Source: CAYYIS01 sp964470965 (GTDB lineage: Bacteria > JAAXHH01 > JABIQT01). From it: a stretch of DNA of 64,000 nucleotides. The stretch lies in assembly GCA_964470965.1 (NCBI GenBank), contig CAYYIS010000008.1:69221-133220 (forward strand), written 5' to 3'. A program made the position numbers and the translations under genes. The notes under the pieces are model-generated. The model was not told where the DNA came from and did not search any database. It saw only the letters and a program-made list of their open reading frames with translations. Below, one piece after another: positions 17,485 to 26,858 of the stretch (position 1 is the stretch's first letter; each line of letters begins with the position of its first letter).

Positions 17485-18582
17485 CTAGCTCTTGACTTTG
17501 GCACCGGTGTTTTTCGCCTCTGTCTCTGCCGGAACTTTCTCTTCTGCGGCCTCATCGTCTGCCTTGCCGATGGGATTGCCCATGAGGATGTTTCGCAACT
17601 GATTCTCGATATCCTGAGCCAGCGCTTTATTCTCTTTCAACAGGGAGCGAACGTTTTCACGTCCCTGCCCCAGCCGCTCGCCGTTGTAGGAGAACCAGGT
17701 TCCGCTCTTGTCGATGATGCCGTTATTCACACCAAGTTCGATCAGGTCCCCCTCCTTAGAGATGCCTTCTCCGTAGAGGATATCGAACTGCGCATCCCGG
17801 AAGGGAGGCGCCATTTTATTTTTCTTTACGGAACCTCTGACCTGGATTCCGGCGGACGCATCATCCCCTTTGATCTGGCCGATGCGGCGGACTTCAATGC
17901 GTACGGACGCGTAGAACTTTAGCGCCAGTCCACCGGTTGTAGTCTCGGGATTTCCGTACATAACGCCTATCTTAAGGCGAACCTGGTTGATGAAGATGAC
18001 GCTGGTGCGTGACCGGCTGATGGCGGCAGTCAGTTTACGGAGCGCCTGGGACATCAGTCTGGCCTGGAGCCCAACGTGCGAATCACCCATTTCGCCTTCG
18101 ATTTCAGCCTTGGGCACGAGTGCGGCAACTGAATCGACTACGATCACGTCGAAGGCACCGCTACGAACCAGTGTTTCGGCAATATCGAGTGCCTGCTCAC
18201 CCGTGTCCGGCTGTGTGATATACAGATTTTCGATATCAACGCCGAGCGCTTTTGCGTACCGTGCATCGATCGCATGCTCCGCATCTATGAACGCTGCGTA
18301 GCCCCCCATCTTCTGTGCCTCGGCGATGATGTGCTGGGCCAGCGTCGTCTTGCCGGAGGATTCGGTGCCGTATATCTCAATGACACGGCCACGGGGTATA
18401 CCACCTATCCCGAGGGCCAGGTCCAGCGTCAATGAGCCGGTCGGTATGGCTTCCACCTGCATCTTGGTGCTATCGTCCCCCAGGCGCATAATGGAGCCTT
18501 TGCCGTACTGGCGCTCGATCTGCGTAACCGCTGCGCCTATCGCCTTACCGCGTTCCCTATCAATATCACCATTGACTGCCAC
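17485..18582 (-). CDS. recA: RecA recombinase
   Basis: A 365-residue RecA, the ATP-dependent strand-exchange protein that also triggers LexA self-cleavage in the SOS response. Walker A GTESSGKTT lies at residues 72-80, Walker B VIVVDSVAAL near 146-155, the INQVRLKIGVMYGNPETTTG segment covering loop L2 at 199-218, and the C-terminal tail is rich in Glu and Lys. The start is GTG at 18582, six bases after GGGAGG. The gene has its own promoter with a palindrome in the spacer and is separated from etfA by a bidirectional terminator. Confidence 0.98.
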   Translation of the reverse strand: MAVNGDIDRERGKAIGAAVTQIERQYGKGSIMRLGDDSTKMQVEAIPTGSLTLDLALGIGGIPRGRVIEIYGTESSGKTTLAQHIIAEAQKMGGYAAFIDAEHAIDARYAKALGVDIENLYITQPDTGEQALDIAETLVRSGAFDVIVVDSVAALVPKAEIEGEMGDSHVGLQARLMSQALRKLTAAISRSRTSVIFINQVRLKIGVMYGNPETTTGGLALKFYASVRIEVRRIGQIKGDDASAGIQVRGSVKKNKMAPPFRDAQFDILYGEGISKEGDLIELGVNNGIIDKSGTWFSYNGERLGQGRENVRSLLKENKALAQDIENQLRNILMGNPIGKADDEAAEEKVPAETEAKNTGAKVKS

Positions 18583-18630
18583 AGTGGGCCTCCCTTCACA
18601 TCGGTTGCGCTTTACTGGATAACTTTACCC

Positions 18631-18659
18631 AATATACTAAACTATTGTTTAGATATCAA
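18631..18659 (-). promoter_or_regulatory. recA promoter
   Basis: Read leftward, TTGATA (complement of 18654-18659) and TATATT (complement of 18631-18636) are exactly 17 bases apart, about 49 bases before the GTG start. Nearly the whole spacer is occupied by a palindrome described separately. Confidence 0.65.
18637..18652. promoter_or_regulatory. Candidate LexA-type operator in the recA promoter
   Basis: A perfect 16-base palindrome, CTAAAC-TATT-GTTTAG, sits between the -35 and -10 boxes of recA. Its AAC-N4-GTT core equals that of the Gram-positive LexA box (GAAC-N4-GTTC), while the outer bases differ. Position and symmetry suit a repressor that blocks RNA polymerase. No lexA gene is in the window, so the link to SOS control is inference. 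Confidence 0.5.
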
Positions 18660-18784
18660 GTGTTTTTTTGCCTGGAATCGATTAATACGCTATAAACAGT
18701 CGGATTCAAACCGATAATCTCGTAACAAAAGTACATGGAACATAAATTTTGTAAAGCGTAAACATCGTGGCAGGATGTATTCAG

Positions 18785-18813
18785 TTGTGCAACATTATAC
18801 TTTGTGATACATT
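18785..18813 (+). promoter_or_regulatory. Possible promoter of the TPR lipoprotein gene
   Basis: TTGTGC at 18785-18790 and TACATT at 18808-18813 are 17 bases apart, 48 bases before the ATG. An overlapping alternative pair, TTGTGA (18802-18807) and TTATAG (18825-18830), also has a 17-base spacer. Both are imperfect and the choice is uncertain. Confidence 0.3.
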
Positions 18814-18860
18814 ACATAAATATCTTATAGATAACAAAATGTAAAATACCGGAGTCTAGT

Positions 18861-21104
18861 ATGCCTGACATGATAAATACGCTACGCTGCTTACTGCGTA
18901 ACAGACAAGTCTGGCTCTTCTGTGTGCTGGCAATGACGCAGGGATGCGCCGGAATCACAACGACTACGCCGGGCACAACCTCGAAGCCGGCATCCGTCGA
19001 TGAATTGGTAAAAGCCGGCAACGCGCTGGTTTCTGGAGGGAATTACGATGCGGCCATGGCCCAGTACAACCGGGCGCTGGCACAGGACATCGCTTCGGCG
19101 GACGCCCACGGCAATCTCAGCGTGGCGCTTTACTATGTCGGCAGGTACGACGACGCCATCCGGGAAGCGCAACAGGCTATCGTGATGGCACCCACCGAAC
19201 TCAACTGGCGTCTTAATCTCGGAGCGGCCTACACCAAGAAAGACGATAACGAACGAGCCATATCGGCCTATGAAGGTGCGGTAAACCTGGCCCGCCGCCT
19301 TCGGGACGAGAACCGCAGCCTGCTCCGAAGCGCCCTGATCGGCTTGGGGCGTGCGTGCGAGGCGGCGGACCTCCATCAGCAGGCGTTGGATGCATACCGC
19401 GAAGCGATGGTTTTTTCCCCGGGGGACCCGGACCTCCTGGCGGGTATCGGCAATATCTACTACCGTCAGGACCGCTATGACGAAGCGGAAGAAGTATACC
19501 GGCAGGTGCTCGATGCCGATCGAGCCAACAGTCTGGCCAACTATAATCTCGGGTTGATATACGCCCGGACCGGCCAGTATGACAAGGCCATCGCCCTGTT
19601 TTCGGAGACGCCAGACCTACCGGAAAACGTGGTAGGCATCATTGAAGGATCGTCCCTGTCAGCCGTGGACCGCAGCCGTTCCGACCGAATCGAAGCGTTT
19701 CGTTCCCAGCTCGGTAAAATGGGCGGCGTGGCGCCCCCCTCCCGTACTGGAAAGCCGCCTCCCTACACATATGCTCTGGGCCTTACCTACTATGACCAGG
19801 GCGACAATGAAGCAGCCATAGATGCTTTTTCAAGAGCGATCGCAGAGGACGGAGAACTGGCGGAGGCGCATCTTTACATTGGCAATATCCGGGTTCGACA
19901 GGGCTTGATAGAACAGGCAATCGCCGCATATGGTGAGGCGATCCGGGTCGATCCGGGACTGGCGCCCGCGTACAATAATATGGGCAGTCTATATGCGGAA
20001 CAGGGTCAGACGGAGTCCGCCATGGACGCCTACAGAAAGGCACTGGACGCGAATCCCAAATTCTACGACGCCCGCAACAACCTGGGCCTCCTTTACGCGG
20101 AGGCCGGCAGGTACGATGAAGCCATAAAGGAATATAAAACCGTCATCAAGGCGGACAGGGGCATCGCGGAGGCACACAACAACCTCAGTATGATCTACCT
20201 TAACCAGAATAAACTGGAAGAAGCAATAGATCAGAGCAACAAAGCGCTAAAGTTACGGAAGGACTTTCCCGAGGCCCACAACAACCTGGGGCTGGCGTAC
20301 GGACATCGTGTATATTTCGATGATCTGGTTGACACCTGGCGTGATAACGCCGGGGCATGGACCGGCGGTCACGTTTCGACGGGATCCGATTGGCTCCTGC
20401 TGAGGCGTGTCCCCGCTAATTCATCGAATGTAGGCGGCCGCGCACGGACGCTCTACGCGGAAGGGGTGGAGAAGGCCGCTCTGGGACTGTTCGATCAGGC
20501 GGCCAGTCTGTTCCGGCAAACGCTTGTGGTAAAGCCCCTCTGGCCAGCAGCACAGCTGGCGCTCGGATCCGCTTACCTGGCGCAGGAAAGCTGGCAGGAA
20601 GCGGTTGATGCCCTGACGGATGCCGTGAGACTGGACGACTCTGACCCCCTGGCCAGCGGGTCCCTTGCCATCGCTCTGATGATGCAGGGTGCCTACACCG
20701 GTGCCATCGATGCCTGGAAACAGGTGGTGCGGGTTACCGAAGGTGCTGAGAGGGAGTTGACCCGTGAATCCCTCGAGATCGTTCGTGAACGCCAGAAATG
20801 GGCCGACGAAGCGATTAAAGCACTCCAAAGAGCGGTACAACTGGACCCGGAGTTCGCCAAAGCGCACTTTAATCTTGGTATTCTCTACGACCAGATTCAC
20901 CGTTATCCGGCAGCGGTTGCCGCCTACGAGCAAGTCGAAGCGCTCTCACCGGATATTCCGGTCATACATTTCCGCCTTGGCGTCGCTTACAGCCGTGTGG
21001 GACGCACGCAGGAAGCGCAGACTTCGATCCAGAAATACATCTCGATGGTTGTGGATCCTATGCTGTTGCCGCAGGTGGAGACGTTCCTGAAGCGAATAAA
21101 TTGA
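18861..21104 (+). CDS. Large tetratricopeptide-repeat lipoprotein
   Basis: A 747-residue protein made mostly of TPR motifs. The N-terminus is basic then hydrophobic and ends in TQGC with a following acid-poor Thr/Pro-rich stretch, suggesting a lipoprotein with Cys near residue 30, although the lipobox is not ideal. TPR arrays occupy about residues 48-260, 300-480 and 525-740 with repeated signatures such as EAHNNLGLAY and AYNNMGSLYAEQG. Two non-TPR linkers near 260-300 and 485-525 separate them; the second is Trp-rich (DTWRDNAGAWTGG). TPR proteins are scaffolds, so an envelope assembly role is plausible but unproven. It stands alone, divergent from recA. Confidence 0.85.
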   Translation: MPDMINTLRCLLRNRQVWLFCVLAMTQGCAGITTTTPGTTSKPASVDELVKAGNALVSGGNYDAAMAQYNRALAQDIASADAHGNLSVALYYVGRYDDAIREAQQAIVMAPTELNWRLNLGAAYTKKDDNERAISAYEGAVNLARRLRDENRSLLRSALIGLGRACEAADLHQQALDAYREAMVFSPGDPDLLAGIGNIYYRQDRYDEAEEVYRQVLDADRANSLANYNLGLIYARTGQYDKAIALFSETPDLPENVVGIIEGSSLSAVDRSRSDRIEAFRSQLGKMGGVAPPSRTGKPPPYTYALGLTYYDQGDNEAAIDAFSRAIAEDGELAEAHLYIGNIRVRQGLIEQAIAAYGEAIRVDPGLAPAYNNMGSLYAEQGQTESAMDAYRKALDANPKFYDARNNLGLLYAEAGRYDEAIKEYKTVIKADRGIAEAHNNLSMIYLNQNKLEEAIDQSNKALKLRKDFPEAHNNLGLAYGHRVYFDDLVDTWRDNAGAWTGGHVSTGSDWLLLRRVPANSSNVGGRARTLYAEGVEKAALGLFDQAASLFRQTLVVKPLWPAAQLALGSAYLAQESWQEAVDALTDAVRLDDSDPLASGSLAIALMMQGAYTGAIDAWKQVVRVTEGAERELTRESLEIVRERQKWADEAIKALQRAVQLDPEFAKAHFNLGILYDQIHRYPAAVAAYEQVEALSPDIPVIHFRLGVAYSRVGRTQEAQTSIQKYISMVVDPMLLPQVETFLKRIN

Positions 21105-21558
21105 GAAACCACCTGCTCTATCACCAATAGTCTCATGGTACCCTGAAACGCGGCACGCGTTAATCCGGCAAGGCTGGTAGTTTTGAAAGTGTTCCGTTTG
21201 CTTGCTGGAGCGAGGTGCTTACGAACCGGCGCGGATAGATTGTCCGGATTTTCTGCTTGCCCGCAACGCTCCGCATCCGCCGTAACCTCGGCGGGTCCGG
21301 TAGTTTTCTCCGGAAAACCGAAATGGGCGGAAGGATCCGATCGCCTCTGAGAGTTGTTTTTCATAATAAGCTCCACAAGAAATCGCTTACTGAATGCCCA
21401 ACACGACAACAGCCCTGAACCGTGTCTGGCTGTATTAATGGTCGGCAGTCGGTAGTTGGATTTATTCAGTGTGGTGATTAACCGATAAACAAAACGTAGG
21501 ATTTTGCCTTGGCCGGATGGGTCCCGTAGCGGACAGTAAGGCAGGAAAGGATTAATGT
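21105..21558. other. 454-base intergenic region, no supported gene
   Basis: No convincing coding sequence is seen. A leftward reading of up to 140 codons begins at 21409 (or at an ATG at 21364 after GTGGAG) but runs antisense into the TPR gene and resembles no family. Two short hairpins occur: CCGCCG/CGGCGG at 21277-21294 and GTTTTC/GAAAAC at 21303-21318. Neither has a proper U-tract to be a clear terminator. Confidence 0.5.
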
Positions 21559-22341
21559 ATGCGTATCTGCGTTATCAATCCGTTTGCAGGCACAGAACAT
21601 TACGGGCGTGAAAACCTCGAAACGGTAGCCGCGCCGGGCACCACGTTTGATATGGTTAACATCGCCGACCGGTATCCTTTGACGAACAATCAGTGGCTTT
21701 ACTTCAAACACAGTTGTACCGGTCCGACGATCGACAGGGCGATTCAAGCGGAACGGGAGGGCTATGACGCGGTTCTAATCAGCTGCAACCTTGACATCGG
21801 TCTCTACGAGTGTCGACAGATGTGTACCATACCGATCACCTCCGCTCTGGAGTCCGCCGCGCTGGCGGCGCACATGATGTGCAGGCGCTTCAGCCTTCTC
21901 AGCGTGGATGACCAGAACGGTCAGATTCAGAAGATGCTCCTGGAGCAGTATCAACTGGCCACCGGCCTGGTGTCGGTCCGCAGTTTCGGCATAGACGCCA
22001 ACGATCTGTACCTGGAACGCACCTGCGCTGATGAAATCACGGAAAAGGTTCTGACGGTGGCCCGACGGTGCCTGGAGCTGGACGGGGCCGAATGCCTGAT
22101 CGCGGGCTGTACCCTGGCAGGTTCCGTTTTGTCGAAGATCTCTCGAGGAAATCCGGAATTTATGCCGGCTCCAATCATCGATGGGATGGTCTATGGTTTA
22201 AAGCTGGCCGAGATGATGGTGTCACTAGGGCGTGCCGGTATGCCGCCGGTCAGCCGCATAGGTGTGTACGAACAACCACCGCTGGAGGATCTGCGGAAGG
22301 TGCGCCATTCTCAGGGGCAGCCAATGCCACTGTGGGCTTAA
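21559..22341 (+). CDS. Aspartate/glutamate/hydantoin racemase family protein
   Basis: A 260-residue protein of the Asp/Glu/hydantoin racemase superfamily, which inverts chirality with two active-site cysteines and no cofactor. The two cysteines sit in ISCNLDIGLYE (C76) and LIAGCTLAGS (C184). The opening RICVINPFAGTEHY and the IPITSALESAA segment at 91-101 fit the hydantoin-racemase branch. Start ATG at 21559 follows AGGAAAGG. It is convergent with the dioxygenase gene 17 bases downstream. The substrate could be an amino acid, a hydantoin, or another organic acid as in arylmalonate decarboxylase relatives; no hydantoinase is nearby. Confidence 0.82.
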   Translation: MRICVINPFAGTEHYGRENLETVAAPGTTFDMVNIADRYPLTNNQWLYFKHSCTGPTIDRAIQAEREGYDAVLISCNLDIGLYECRQMCTIPITSALESAALAAHMMCRRFSLLSVDDQNGQIQKMLLEQYQLATGLVSVRSFGIDANDLYLERTCADEITEKVLTVARRCLELDGAECLIAGCTLAGSVLSKISRGNPEFMPAPIIDGMVYGLKLAEMMVSLGRAGMPPVSRIGVYEQPPLEDLRKVRHSQGQPMPLWA

Positions 22342-22358
22342 CACAGAATTCAAATAGT

Positions 22359-23195
22359 CTATTCCGGCTTCCGTCTATAGAGCTGCCGGCCGTAAGGTCG
22401 GGCATCACCGTCGTACTTTGGGTGCAGTGGCTCCACAAGCGCCCGCGCCCGCGCCGGCCACCCGCCAGACAGCGGCTGTATTTTCGCCACCATCTGTGCC
22501 TTGATGGGTTCAGGAAGGGCGTCGAACCTCGGTTGATACCAGAGCGTGATCACCGTGCGCCTCTCATCGGATGCATTGCCATGTGTGGCGTGAAGCAACC
22601 GCGCGTCCCCAATGAGCAAATCACCGGCTTTCACTGGCACATCGAGTTCATCGGGCCGTTGGGAAAATGCGGGCATCCCTTCATCATACGTCGAAGACAG
22701 TTCTTCCGAGTGAGGTTCATCGATTACATCGTGCAGAGCGTTGTGAAGCCGATGGGACCCAGGAATTACACGAAGACAGCCGTTCTCACGACCGGTGTCG
22801 GACAGGTAGTACATCAGAAAAACCTGTTGAGGATCGGGATCGTAGGCGGTAGGATCCTGCCACGCAAACCAGTCGTAATGCCAGAACAGCGCCGGGCTGT
22901 GAGGCGGCTTGGATATCACATATCCATCGGTATAAGTGGGATGCTCAAACCCTAGAGCTTTGATTGCGTCCAGCGCAGGTTGCCAGGCTATGAGTTCCGC
23001 GAATATCGCGTCGGCGGACGTCCGCACCATGCTGCCCTGGGTAAGGTTTTGCCCTGGATCTTCCAGGTTCTGAGTTTCCGCCAGACGGGTCGTTACCTCG
23101 CTCAGGCGCTTGACGAACGGTTGGGTCAGAATGTCTTCGAACAGGCAGAATCCGTGTTCTATGAGTTGGGCGTATTTTTCCGATCTATTCTTCAT
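22359..23195 (-). CDS. Phytanoyl-CoA dioxygenase (PhyH) family protein
   Basis: A 278-residue Fe(II)/2-oxoglutarate-dependent oxygenase. The iron triad is present: H106 and D108 in FWHYDWF, and a distal His in LLHATHGN (H202 or H205). R212/R213 after it would bind 2-oxoglutarate. ENGCLRVIPGSHR at 137-149 is the typical PhyH core. Such enzymes hydroxylate diverse small molecules and are strongly expanded in several uncultured FCB and related lineages, so the name does not imply phytanic acid. No operon partner is evident; the next gene on the strand begins more than 250 bases away. Confidence 0.9.
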   Translation of the reverse strand: MKNRSEKYAQLIEHGFCLFEDILTQPFVKRLSEVTTRLAETQNLEDPGQNLTQGSMVRTSADAIFAELIAWQPALDAIKALGFEHPTYTDGYVISKPPHSPALFWHYDWFAWQDPTAYDPDPQQVFLMYYLSDTGRENGCLRVIPGSHRLHNALHDVIDEPHSEELSSTYDEGMPAFSQRPDELDVPVKAGDLLIGDARLLHATHGNASDERRTVITLWYQPRFDALPEPIKAQMVAKIQPLSGGWPARARALVEPLHPKYDGDARPYGRQLYRRKPE

Positions 23196-23446
23196 ATTTT
23201 TTACGGGAGTTGTGTCGACAGATACAGACAGGACGATTCCCCAGCCGCCCGCTGTCCGGTCGAGGACCGGTGCGGATACCTGTCAAGACAGGATTTCCGG
23301 ATTTTCGAAAGCTTTATGAAAGGGTAGCCGATCCGTCAACCGTATGTCCGGACAGTGTCATGGACATACGATTCGGTCTTAACAGCCCAAAGGGGTCCGC
23401 GTCAAAAACGATAAGTACCCGGTGATTTGTTCCCAGTGCTGAGCCA

Positions 23447-24403
23447 TTAGCGCATTAACGTCTTCGACTGAGGATTACGCGTTGTTTCTCTCGGCAGCAC
23501 CACAAATCCCAGCGAATCAACGGACGCTGAGCCAAAGAGGCCAATGGCGCCGTCCAAGCGGAAAATAGGCCGGTCAAAAGAATCACCGGCCAGTCCGCCG
23601 AATCCACCGTTCTGAAGTTCGGGACTCGACCGGGCGAAGTCGTACCAGTTGTCGTCCATTGCAAACACCTTGAGATGGTGACGACCAGCGAAGGCGATGG
23701 CGAACCATGGGAGGCGCAGTCTGCCATCGGCCACCTCCAGCGGCGGCGAACTGGATTCCCGTTCGAAATCTTCGAAATCCTCCTTCTCCAGAAAGTCTGC
23801 AACTATAACAAAGTCCGATGCGGGATCGAGACTGAAGATACCCACCTGATATGCCTGTACATCCACCCGGTCGAAACGGACTTCCAGAAGAAACTCCTGA
23901 TATACTACCTGGTTCTCTGGTGCACCGAATACATCTGGCGGCGTATCCCTGTAGGTCGTCAACCGGTGCACATCATCCAAAGTGGCACCATCCAGAAGCA
24001 CCACCTCGTCGATCGAAATTCGATCCGGCGTTGTCGTTGTCGCTCGCGCTTCATTACCGGCATATCGTATGAGAAGTTTGTATTCAGTCTGCGAGGTGAT
24101 GACCGGAGAATCGCCGGGCGGCAGGTAACGTCCCGGTGTCGCACTGTCTTCAGTGTAAGGATATACAGCGGTGCCCTGCGATATGATTACCTCCGCTCCA
24201 CTCACTGCCGCCATGCTTTCTGTATACATCCCATTGGGGCTGAGCGTCTGCCGCAAAAACAGGGGCGGCATGGCCTGATCCACGATAAGGGTCGCGTCCA
24301 CCACGAGAATCCCGGACTCATTGGGGCCAAATAATGACGACGGGTCACGCTCGGCCCCACAGGAAAGCGCTATAAAAACAAACAGCAGTCTGAATGGTTG
24401 CAT
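23447..24403 (-). CDS. DUF4249-like lipoprotein partner of the TonB-dependent receptor
   Basis: A 318-residue predicted lipoprotein with a short signal peptide ending in ALSCG (Cys near residue 15). After it come beta-rich segments: an Ig-like part with GILVVDATLIV and VSGAEVIISQG (extracellular adornment style), then a second domain with FLLEVRFDRVDVQAYQVGIF. This layout and its place 15 bases after a carboxypeptidase-regulatory-domain TonB receptor match DUF4249 proteins of Bacteroidota/FCB, which likely act as surface partners of SusC/FecA-like transporters. Domain assignment is by layout and context rather than a strong motif. Ligand unknown. Confidence 0.65.
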   Translation of the reverse strand: MQPFRLLFVFIALSCGAERDPSSLFGPNESGILVVDATLIVDQAMPPLFLRQTLSPNGMYTESMAAVSGAEVIISQGTAVYPYTEDSATPGRYLPPGDSPVITSQTEYKLLIRYAGNEARATTTTPDRISIDEVVLLDGATLDDVHRLTTYRDTPPDVFGAPENQVVYQEFLLEVRFDRVDVQAYQVGIFSLDPASDFVIVADFLEKEDFEDFERESSSPPLEVADGRLRLPWFAIAFAGRHHLKVFAMDDNWYDFARSSPELQNGGFGGLAGDSFDRPIFRLDGAIGLFGSASVDSLGFVVLPRETTRNPQSKTLMR

Positions 24404-24418
24404 GGTCTTTTTTCCGGT

Positions 24419-26653
24419 TTAAAATTTAAAATTCATGCCCAGTGTCGGTATAACCGGCAACTGCTTCACAACATTCGGTTTCGTGTTTAAATTCTGTGTG
24501 TCGTACTGTATGAACCATTCGTTGCGGCGGCTGTACACATTGAAAACCTGCAGGTACCACTGTGCGTTCTGCCCAAACACGCTGAAGTCTCTGGTAATGC
24601 TCAGATCCAGCCGATGGTAGGGTAACAGGCGCGCACTGTTGCGGGCAGCAGGCAGCACGAAGTCGTCGTCCGGCAATATACCGGTTGCCGGGGATCGCAG
24701 CGAATACCGGGCAGACGCCGGGGTGAATGCCTGTCCGGTGGCATAGACGAAATTCGAGCCTAACGTCCAATCGCCGGTCTTGAACTTGCCCACCAGGGAC
24801 AGATCATGTCGGCGATCGTATTTGGGCGGAAATGCCTGGCCCCGGTTCAGTTCGGTGAAGGTCCTCCGAGTCCATCCAAGCGTATAGCCGATCCATCCGG
24901 TAAGCGCGCCCGTCCGGCGATTCAGGAACAGTTCCACACCGGTGGCATAGCCGCTGCCTCCGGTCTTGAAAACATCGTTCGATTGGCTGCTCTCTCCATC
25001 GGCCGACTGGTTGTTGTCAAGGACAACCAGGTTGTTTAACCGTGTAAAATAACCTTCGATCGACAGCTGATACCGCTCCGACGGCTCCCACTCGAATCCC
25101 GTGACCGTCTGCCATGAAAATCCCGGCGTAACGGTACTATCCAGGGGCACCCAGAAATCACCACCACTGAACCCTTCCGTGGTAATGAGCTGGAGGTACT
25201 GGTGATACAGGCCGCCTCCTGTTTTAAATCGCACCGTAGGAGTCACGAGATGGCTGACGGACAATCTGGGTTCGATATCAAGACGGCTCTGCTCACTGAA
25301 GTAATTACCGCGGATTCCCAGGCGGACGGTCGTATTATCCAAGGCCTGCCACTGATCCTGTCCGTATAGAGAAAGTAGATAAGGATTCAGTTTCAGATTG
25401 AGCTGATCCCGCTGATTGAACGATTGTCTAAAGTTGAAATCGTACCGGGTGGCCAGGAATCCTGCCCTGATACTGTGGTCGCTGCTAGCGAAGAAATCCA
25501 GGTCGCCTTTGACGGTGATGTCCCGGATGCTGTTGCGGAAAAGGATAGGAGTATCGAAGAAACTGAGTGCGGTACGGCTGACATACTCGCTACCCGCCAC
25601 CAGAAAATTACCAAACAGTGCAGGTGAGAAGATGTGTGTCCATTTTCCGGTGACCGCTGTATTGCCCCAGCGGACAGTCACAAAGCTACCCTCGTCCAGA
25701 TCCAGATTCAGGTCGTCCCGACCGAAATAACCGCTGATGACCAGTTTATCATTATCCGTGATGTTCTGGTTCATCTTGGCATTGAGGTCATAAAAATAAT
25801 AGGAGGGTATCTCGGTAGATTCAGATCGGATGGCATCAAGCAGCGGCTCCAGGTAGGTGCGCCGGCCTGACACCATCCATGAACCATCACCGATCGGCCC
25901 TTCCAGCGTCATGCGGCCGGCAATGATACTGATCCCGCCGGTACCCTGCAATTCGTTGCGGTTGCCTTCACGGTTGGTGACGTCCAGCACCGCGCCCAGA
26001 TTGCCGCCGTATAAAGCGGGATAAGCGCCCTTGTACAGGCTCAGATCCTTGATGGCATCCGGGTTGAACGTGGAGAAAAACCCGAAAGCGTGGGAGGGAT
26101 TGTACAGCTGGATCTGATCAAGCAGTATTTTGGTCTGATCCGGACCGCCGCCACGTACGTAGAGACCGCTGCTTACGTCCGAAGCGGCCTGTATCCCCGG
26201 CAGCAACTGAAGACTGCGCAAAAGGTCCGCTTCACCGACCGCCGGAAGATCTCTGAGGGTATTGGCCTGAAACGATAAAAAACTGGGCTGTGCCGTTCGC
26301 TCTTCTTTGAAGCGGTCCGCTTCGACCACCGTTTCTTCGGCTGTAATCGGTCTTAGGGTGAGAGAGACATCCAGCCGTCGGTTTTCATCGACGGTCAGGA
26401 TAACGGACGAATCATTCGGTTCGTAGCCAATAAATGAGACGATCACCCTATAGGTCCCTGCCGGAATGTTGTTGATCGCATAATATCCGTTATCATTGCT
26501 CACGGCACCGAACCCGGTCTCCCGAATGGTAATATTGGCGTAGGCTAACGATTCACCGTTCGCCCTGTCCGTCACATATCCGCTCAATGTCGCCGCCAGT
26601 CCCGCAGCCGGAGAGAGCAGGATACACCACAGACAAAGCATTACGAATTTCAT
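24419..26653 (-). CDS. TonB-dependent receptor with carboxypeptidase-regulatory-like domain
   Basis: A 744-residue outer-membrane transporter. A signal peptide at 1-20 is followed by a beta-sandwich carboxypeptidase-D-regulatory-like domain (about 21-105, including LSGYVTDRANGESLAYANI). A plug domain covers about 115-230, with LPAVGEADLLRSLQLLPGI and SSGLYVRGGGPDQTKILLD, and then a 22-strand type barrel ends in an aromatic-rich GMNFKF. It imports a ligand using TonB-ExbBD energy. It begins a two-gene unit with the DUF4249-like lipoprotein. I see no sugar-degradation genes that would fix the ligand; the barrel is shorter than typical SusC. Confidence 0.9.
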   Translation of the reverse strand: MKFVMLCLWCILLSPAAGLAATLSGYVTDRANGESLAYANITIRETGFGAVSNDNGYYAINNIPAGTYRVIVSFIGYEPNDSSVILTVDENRRLDVSLTLRPITAEETVVEADRFKEERTAQPSFLSFQANTLRDLPAVGEADLLRSLQLLPGIQAASDVSSGLYVRGGGPDQTKILLDQIQLYNPSHAFGFFSTFNPDAIKDLSLYKGAYPALYGGNLGAVLDVTNREGNRNELQGTGGISIIAGRMTLEGPIGDGSWMVSGRRTYLEPLLDAIRSESTEIPSYYFYDLNAKMNQNITDNDKLVISGYFGRDDLNLDLDEGSFVTVRWGNTAVTGKWTHIFSPALFGNFLVAGSEYVSRTALSFFDTPILFRNSIRDITVKGDLDFFASSDHSIRAGFLATRYDFNFRQSFNQRDQLNLKLNPYLLSLYGQDQWQALDNTTVRLGIRGNYFSEQSRLDIEPRLSVSHLVTPTVRFKTGGGLYHQYLQLITTEGFSGGDFWVPLDSTVTPGFSWQTVTGFEWEPSERYQLSIEGYFTRLNNLVVLDNNQSADGESSQSNDVFKTGGSGYATGVELFLNRRTGALTGWIGYTLGWTRRTFTELNRGQAFPPKYDRRHDLSLVGKFKTGDWTLGSNFVYATGQAFTPASARYSLRSPATGILPDDDFVLPAARNSARLLPYHRLDLSITRDFSVFGQNAQWYLQVFNVYSRRNEWFIQYDTQNLNTKPNVVKQLPVIPTLGMNFKF

Positions 26654-26791
26654 GTGGAAACAACCGCCCTTTAATAACTGCCACTGCTGTTTAACTTATT
26701 TCGGCAATTACCAACCGGTAAAGCCCGCATTGGTTCACTATCCGTGCTGATAGACGCCGGGACAAGAAAAATGTTCCTTTCGGCTCGGAAA

Positions 26792-26829
26792 TGAATAAAA
26801 CGAGCCGCACGACCATCGCGACGCGGCTC
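26792..26829 (-). terminator. Intrinsic terminator of the CBM9-like gene
   Basis: GAGCCGC at 26802-26808 and GCGGCTC at 26823-26829 form a 7-base GC-rich stem with a 14-base loop. In the leftward transcript the stem is followed by GTTTTATT. It lies 30 bases after the stop of the CBM9-like gene and before the TonB receptor gene. Confidence 0.65.
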
Positions 26830-26858
26830 TCTCATGGAAACCAGTAATTAAGATTCTG

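Noticed and set aside
20987..21409. Leftward 140-codon reading after the TPR gene, with a possible ATG at 21364 behind GTGGAG
   Set aside because: It runs antisense into the last 118 bases of the TPR gene, has biased low-complexity composition, and resembles no family. Kept only as a note in the intergenic entry.
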